Positions 58,599-64,000 of a stretch of DNA of 64,000 bases are shown here, in pieces. The notes under the pieces are model-generated. The model worked only from the letters and a program-made list of their open reading frames with translations, was not told the DNA's origin and did not search any database. How positions within the stretch are numbered: position 1 is the first letter of the stretch; every line of letters begins with the position of its first letter. The position numbers and the translations under genes were made by a program. This DNA is from Trema orientale (lineage: Eukaryota; Streptophyta; Magnoliopsida; Rosales; Cannabaceae), in the NCBI GenBank assembly GCA_002914845.1, contig JXTC01000244.1:367999-431998 (forward strand), in the 5' to 3' direction.

Positions 58599-59795
58599 TC
58601 AAAGTACAACCTCAAGCTGAAAATTAAACAAGTGAGAGTATTTTTCATACATCTCTTTCTCAAGTTCCCAAGTGGCCTCTTCTTCCTTGTGATGATTCCA
58701 GAGAACTTTTACAAGTGGAATTTCTCTATTGCGAAGCACTTTGAGTTCTCTTCCCATTATTCGAATTGGTTGTTCTTCATACGTGACATCCTCTTGAATT
58801 GGTATTTCTACATATTGAATCACATGGGATGGGTCTGGAATGTATTTTCTCAGCATTGAAACATGAAAGATATTGTGAACATGGCCCAATTGTGGTGGTA
58901 AGTCCAATCGATATGCCACTGGCCCAATTCTTGCAGTAATTACAAATGGCCCAATATATCTTGGAGCTAATTTTCCTTTAACTCCAAGTCTAGTGACTCT
59001 ACGCCTTGGTGTGACCTTTAGAAACACTTGATCACCAACATCAAACTCTACTTCTCGTCTCAAAGGATCTGCATAGCTCTTTTGACGACTCTGAACAACC
59101 TTAAGTCTTTCCCTTATCATATTAACCTTTTCAGTAGTTTCTTGTATCAGTTCTGGCCCAAGAGTAACTCGTTCCTCTGCGTCAGCCCAACACAAGGGTG
59201 ACCTGCATGGTCTACCATACAATACCTCATATGGAGCCATACCCAAACTGGTTTGGTAGCTGTTGTTATAAGCAAATTCCACTAATGACAAGTGGTCATC
59301 CCAGTTTCCACCAAAGTCCAGTATACAAGAGTGAAGCATATCCTCTAAAATCTGTATTGTTCTCTCAGATTGGCCATCTGTCTGTGGGTGATGAGCTGTA
59401 CTAAGATTTAATTCTGTTCCCAAAGCTTTCTGTAAAGCTCTCCAGAATTTGGACGTAAATCTCAGATCTCTATCAGAAACTATGCTGGAAGGCACTCCAT
59501 GCAAACGAACAATGTGATCCACGTAAAGACGACTGAGTTTGTTGAAAGAAAAGTCAATCCGAATCGGTATAAAATAAGCAGTTTTAGTCATTCGATCAAT
59601 AATTACCCACACTGCATCATTTTTCTTTTGAGTCCTCGGCAATCCCGTTACAAAATCCATGGTAATCTTATCTCATTTCCATTCGGGAATAGGCAATGGC
59701 TGAAGTAATCCAGCTGGCCTTTACTGTTCTGCTTTGACTTACTGACAGGTCATACATTTAGCTACAAAAGTAGCTACGTCTCGTTTCATGCCTTT
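58599..59795 (-). pseudogene. Chromovirus integrase with C-terminal chromodomain
   Basis: C-terminal third of pol. The HHCC zinc region spans the boundary with the preceding block (CMTCQ near 59745). The catalytic core is visible through MDFVTGLP, IVSDRDLRFTSKFW and QSERTIQILED, carrying the D, D and E residues. A GPF/Y-like stretch (KLAPRYIGPFVI) and HNIFHVSMLRKY follow. The end reads LRNREIPLVKVLWNHH and EEATWELEKEMYEKY, a chromodomain that would direct integration to marked chromatin. Stops at 59796, 59739, 59721 and 59673 separate it from RNase H. The 353-residue stretch from 59660 is otherwise open. Confidence 0.9.
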
Positions 59796-61397
59796 TCACC
59801 AATACTGTCTCTTTAAATCATGGTACATCTTCATCTTAGTACTACCGGGATGTGTTGCAAACTTGGATTTGTGAGCTTCAGTCAACATAGTCTCTCGAAG
59901 ATGGAGATCATTAGCTACAGCTAACTTTCTATTGAAGAGTACAAATCCTTCTCTATTAGTGTTCCAACCATCCAACTGTTCACTATTTTGGAGTTGATTC
60001 CAGACTTTCCTTAATTCTTGATCTTGCCATTGACTCTGCTGAACTATCTGGAGAAGTGAAGGAGTAGCCACTGCATTGCTAACACAAGCAACATTATTTT
60101 TCTCAAAATACTCCAAATTATAATCACCAATAGTGACGGAATGCTTCCATTCTTCAAGTATCGAAGAAGCAAGTATACCATGAGATTTACGGCTCAAAGC
60201 ATCTGTTACCATATTTGCCTTTCCAGGGTGATACTGAAGATTGAAATCATAATCCTCCGTATACTCAATCCATCTCCTCTGTCTTAAGTTTAAGTCTCGT
60301 TGACTGAAGAGATATTTCAAACTCTTGTGATCGGAGTAAATATCAAACTTAACACCATATAAGTAACACCTCCATATCTTAAGGGCAAAGATCACAGCTG
60401 CTAATTCCAGATCATGGGCAGGATAATTCTTCTCATTTGGTTTCAACTGACGAGAAGCATAAGCTACAACTCTGCCACTCTGTATTAAAACACATCCCAA
60501 TCCTGAACCAGAAGCGTCTGTGTACACCACATATGGTTCATTACTGTTAGGGACAATCAGAATAGGTGCAGTTGTCAGTTTCTCTTTCAATTTCATGAAT
60601 GTTGTCTCATACTCGTCATTCCAAATAAACTTGGCATCTTTCCTCGTTAACTTAGTTAAAGGCAATGCAATGCTCGAGAAGTTTTTCACAAAACGACGAT
60701 AATAACCAGCCAAACCAAGGAAACTCCTTACCTCAGTAACATTTCTCGGTCTCTCCCATCCTAGAATAGACTCTATCTTGGATGGGTCAACTGTGATACC
60801 ATCTTGAGAAATCACATGGCCCAAAAATTTGACTTCTGTCATCTAGAAATCACATTTCGATCTCTTGGCATATAACTGATGATCTCTCAAAGTCTGAAGC
60901 ACAATCTTTAAATGTTTGGCATGTTCTTCCCAAGTCTTAGAGTAGATTAGAATGTCATCAATAAACACAACCACAAATCTGTCCAAGTAAGGCTTGAAGA
61001 TTCTGTTCATAAGGTCCATGAATGCTGCAGGTGTATTCGTCAATCCAAAAGGCATAACTAGAAACTCAAAATGACCATAATGAGTTCTGAATGCTATTTT
61101 CGGTATGTCTTTTTCACGAATCTTCAGTTGGTGATATCCAGATCTGAAGTCTATCTTTGAAAAGAATTTAGATCCACCGAGTTGATCAAACAACTCATCA
61201 ATCCTTAGTAAAGGATATTTATTCTTTATCGTAAGCTGGTTTAGCTTTCTGTAGTCCATACAAAGTCTGAGTGTCCCATCAGCTTTCTTGGCAAAGAGGA
61301 TTGGAGCACCCCAAGATGAGGTACTACTCCTGATGAACCCTTTTGACAATAGGTTATCTAGTTGTTCCCTTAGTTCAGTCATTTCTGCAAGAGCCAT
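59796..61397 (-). pseudogene. Chromovirus reverse transcriptase and RNase H
   Basis: RT at about 60843-61397 shows [46 protein letters not shown] and the catalytic [10 protein letters not shown] stop at 60843-60845 follows. The next block holds [11 protein letters not shown] and [16 protein letters not shown], then RNase H ([44 protein letters not shown]), ending near the HHCC start of integrase. The frame is continuous apart from the stops. Confidence 0.92.
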
Positions 61398-61976
61398 TCA
61401 GTAAGCGGGAATGGAAACGGGTTGAGCTCCAGACACCAAGTCAATACAGAATTGAATCTCTCTGTCAGGTGGTAATTCAGGTAAATCCTCTAGAAAAATA
61501 TCTGGGAACTCACTAACCACCGATATCCATGGATACTGATCTGCAGTTCCAATTTCTCCATCAATGGTAAACAGGCTTCCATAACCTTCCAATTTCTTTC
61601 TCCCACCAATACATGCTGTCAGAAGAGGACTGGGTCTTATTGGATTCAAAACAGTTTGATATACAATTGAATACCCATCTTCAGAATAAAGAGTCACTTT
61701 TCTTTTATGACAATCCACTATAGCTCTATATTTGGACAACCAGTCCATACCAAGAATCACATCGAATTGATCCATAGGTATCACAATCAAATTAGCTAAT
61801 AACTCACAACCATCTATAACAATAGAACATGAGTTGCATATAGTAGACACACCATAAACATGTCCTAAAGGAGTATCAAGATTCAATACAGGATCAAAAG
61901 TTTCAGATTTCAAACCCAACATGCTAGCAAACAACACAGATATGAAGGAATGTGATGCACCGGTATCAAATAACAC
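61398..61976 (-). pseudogene. Chromovirus aspartic protease and linker
   Basis: Begins MLFDTGASHSFISVLFASML, the retropepsin active site (DTG), followed by ILGMDWLSKYRAIVDCHKRK and the linker PELPPDREIQFCIDL before RT. It is bounded by stops at 61983 and 61398, in frame with gag and RT. Confidence 0.88.
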
Positions 61977-61982
61977 ATGAGC

Positions 61983-63224
61983 CTAAGAGTGATAAAGTAA
62001 GATCATACCGTCAACCACTCTAGGTCCAGGCTGATCATATTCCTCTGTCCCGGTGACTGCATAGGTCTGAGCTTTTTCTTTTCCTTTGTTTCCTCTGCCT
62101 CTGCCCACATGACTACTGCTAGACACAGGAGTACTGTTGTAGGACTGTCCATAACCTCTTTGTGTTCCAGATGCCTGAGGGGTCTGATGCCCTGTGGTGA
62201 AGGTAGAACCTTGAGGACGATATTGGTGCTGAACAGGAGAGTTGAAAGTCGGAGCTGAGCTCTGGAAATGAGCAGGCCTAGTTTGTTGACTAGGGATGGG
62301 TGTCGAAATTGCTTGACTCCCCTGTGGTCCTCTGGTGGTCGGTGAAGGAGTCTGCAAAAGCTGGGGGCAATTTCTTCTAAAATGGCCCTGTTGACCGCAG
62401 TAGTGGCAGGAATACGGAGTAAAACATCCACTTCCTGTCGAAACAAAACTGCCACTGCGTCCGCTGCTCTGTGAACCCTATCCTTGCCATCGCCCCTTTT
62501 TCATTTTTCGATCAGTACCTTTTCCCTTATATCCACAAGTAGTTCCCCTATCACCTATCAGCGTAGCTTCAATCCTCTGAGCTGTACCATAAGCCTCAAT
62601 AAGGGTAGTAACAGGAAATGGCTCAAGCCTAGTACGAATCTCTGGCCTCAGGTTGGTCCTGAAATGAACCACTTAAAGTCTCGAATGATTACCCTGAATA
62701 TGAGCATACTGAGAAAGCTCCACAAACCTCGCATAGTACTCATTAACAGTCATACCACCTTGGCGTATAGTATTGTACTGTTTTGACATTTCGTTCACGT
62801 GATCGTCATTGGCATACTGTCCTCTGAACAGTTCTTCAAACTGTTCCCAAGTCATAATAGTAGTGTCATGAGTCATCTTGATAGTATTCCACCAAGAATC
62901 AGTAGCATCTTGGAGCAAATACATTGCAAATCCCACTCTAAACTCAGCTGGCACTGCCAAAGCTTCAAATTTCTTCTGAACTTCCTTAAGCCATCTCAGT
63001 GCAGCTGGGGGATCGTGTTCTCTATAAAAGTTCGGTGGGTTCAGCTTAGTAAATTCCCTAAAGCTTTTAGATCGGTCATTTTCAACAGCTGGCCTTGTCA
63101 TAAGACCAGGTATCCTCTGCATAGCTTGTTGAAGAGCATCAACAATGTTAAAAGCAAGAGGGTCTTGTTGTGGGGGAACATCTGGCTCTCTCTCAGGTTG
63201 AGGCACTCTTCTTCTTGGAGGCAT
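61983..63224 (-). pseudogene. Chromovirus gag with CCHC zinc knuckle
   Basis: Starts MPPRRRVPQPEREPDVPPQQ at 63224. Gag-core residues include LRWLKEVQKKFEAL, WEQFEELFRGQYAND and MTVNEYYARFVELSQYA. The zinc knuckle near 62363-62404 reads CHYCGQQGHFRRNC, a complete CX2CX4HX4C. A low-complexity Pro/Ser/Gln linker follows. Stops at 62673, 62478 and 61983 break it. It is in the same frame as pol, as in single-ORF chromoviruses. Confidence 0.9.
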
Positions 63225-63351
63225 GTTCTTGATCTGTATTCCAATATGTCCAATGTATTAGTAAGATGATGATTTTTGCATGACTTAACAAAAGAATTGT
63301 CCAGTCTAGTTCAATAAGTGACAAACTCCGAGTATTTTAAATTAAAACCGT

Positions 63352-63363
63352 GCTCTGATACCA
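63352..63363 (-). other. Primer binding site (initiator tRNA-Met type)
   Basis: The minus strand reads TGGTATCAGAGC, eight bases inside the 5' LTR edge. Confidence 0.85.
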
Positions 63364-63370
63364 AAATTTC

Positions 63371-64000
63371 AGTCACGACCCGAGGTCGAGGTCAGTGGCA
63401 GAATGGGTATTTTATGATATAGAAATACCGAAAAATATTTTTTACCAATGACTCAATTTAATTTCAAAATTTGCCCCGGGGACTCTAACCTTTCAAAACT
63501 GGCCTCAAATAAAATATTTAATTAAAAATAAAAAATAAAACCCCATAGCTAATGCGTCACTCATCAAACATAGACTGTAATTAAAATAAACGTTTAATAG
63601 TCATGCATCACAAATCATCTCACTCTCAAACACAGACATAATTAATACAAACCTAGTCCAAATCCACACTCTAGTTTATAAAATTTAGCGAAAACCAAAT
63701 TCCAACTTATTCTAAATATTTCACATGTCTTGTAGGATTTACCAAATATAAATAATCTAGTAATTCAGCACTGCCTCGACTCTAGTCCTTTTTGTCCAAG
63801 TCACACTGAGTACCACCTGAGGGGAAGGAGGGGGTGAGCTAATACCCAGTAGAGAAACGATTACAAGTTTTATATATACAGGAAATATACTCATATTGAA
63901 GGTCCTGCATGGTTAGTAGTCCACTTAAAATAGTTTATAAAATTCATGTGGAAATCATAGTCCAATAGTTCAAACATTCCAAACCATTGTAAATCATTCA
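63371..64000 (-). repeat. 5' LTR of the chromovirus, partial
   Basis: Matches 56337-56970 of the 3' LTR with scattered substitutions and a small indel near 63520. It continues beyond the window; by comparison about 1.58 kb lies outside. Confidence 0.9.

Larger units (their letters stand above)
56337..64000 (-). mobile_element. Chromovirus-type Ty3/gypsy retrotransposon (5' end off window)
   Basis: A nearly complete element in minus orientation: 3' LTR 56337-58545, polypurine tract, pol and gag in one frame, primer binding site 63352-63363, then 5' LTR from 63371 past the window end. Domain order is gag, zinc knuckle, protease, RT, RNase H, integrase, chromodomain. Integrase after RNase H defines Ty3/gypsy, and the C-terminal chromodomain defines chromoviruses. 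Nine in-frame stops and no frameshift interrupt the 4.6-kb frame. The left flank ATAAC aligns with an uninterrupted site upstream of gene 2. Confidence 0.92.

Overview
The window is nuclear DNA from a flowering plant, most likely a eudicot. Three facts point there: plant-type class GH17 (PR-2) beta-1,3-glucanase genes with the usual single intron after the signal peptide, long AT-rich spacers, and plant transposon families (Ty3/gypsy chromoviruses, Copia-like LTRs, CACTA elements with CACTA(C)AAGAAAA-type ends, an L1-type LINE with RNase H, Harbinger-like and Mutator-like MITEs). I cannot name the species. The assembly is a draft: it has three N runs (4054-4097, 17387-17518, 43529-43751) and three single-N joins (10346, 38555, 50669), two of which sit between near-identical tandem copies.

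Host genes. Three beta-1,3-glucanase paralogues lie on the minus strand: gene 1 (exon 1 7452-7542, exon 2 5697-6643), gene 2 (exon 1 41215-41311, exon 2 26539-27488) and gene 3 (exon 1 55790-55886, exon 2 52995-53944). Genes 2 and 3 are a recent tandem duplication: coding sequence, intron ends, promoters and 3' flanks align. That duplication works as a built-in control, because each insertion in one copy can be read against an empty site in the other. Gene 1 is more diverged. Gene 2 has an intron of about 13.7 kb packed with transposons. Gene 3 has an open reading frame but lacks the GH17 catalytic acid (Glu to Gln) and one conserved Cys.

Layout. 1-4053: decayed chromovirus gag/PR/RT and its 5' LTR (minus). 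4.1-7.7 kb: gene 1. 8135-12539: 2.2-kb tandem duplication joined by one N. 13045-14036: CACTA terminus with a spliced transposase-like gene fragment. 14254 to about 21 kb: gypsy LTR interrupted by a non-autonomous CACTA element, itself holding a Copia-like solo LTR that holds another. 21709-25605: another LTR interrupted by a second CACTA element. 25.6-41.4 kb: gene 2, whose intron holds a solo LTR, a self-complementary TAACTAGT-rich repeat, a rearranged gypsy element with an inverted LTR, and a MITE. 42.6-46.8 kb: LINE. 47.7-51.4 kb: LTR fragment and a solo LTR. 51.8-55.9 kb: gene 3 with a Harbinger-like MITE downstream and a Mutator-like MITE in its intron. 56337-64000: chromovirus inserted about 450 bp upstream of gene 3, its 5' LTR running off the window.

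I found no CRISPR, tRNA, rRNA or prokaryotic features. The novelty here lies in the glucanase cluster (a candidate pseudoenzyme, a giant intron, a GC-AG intron), in the deep nesting of elements, and in several assembly artefacts that could mislead gene callers.
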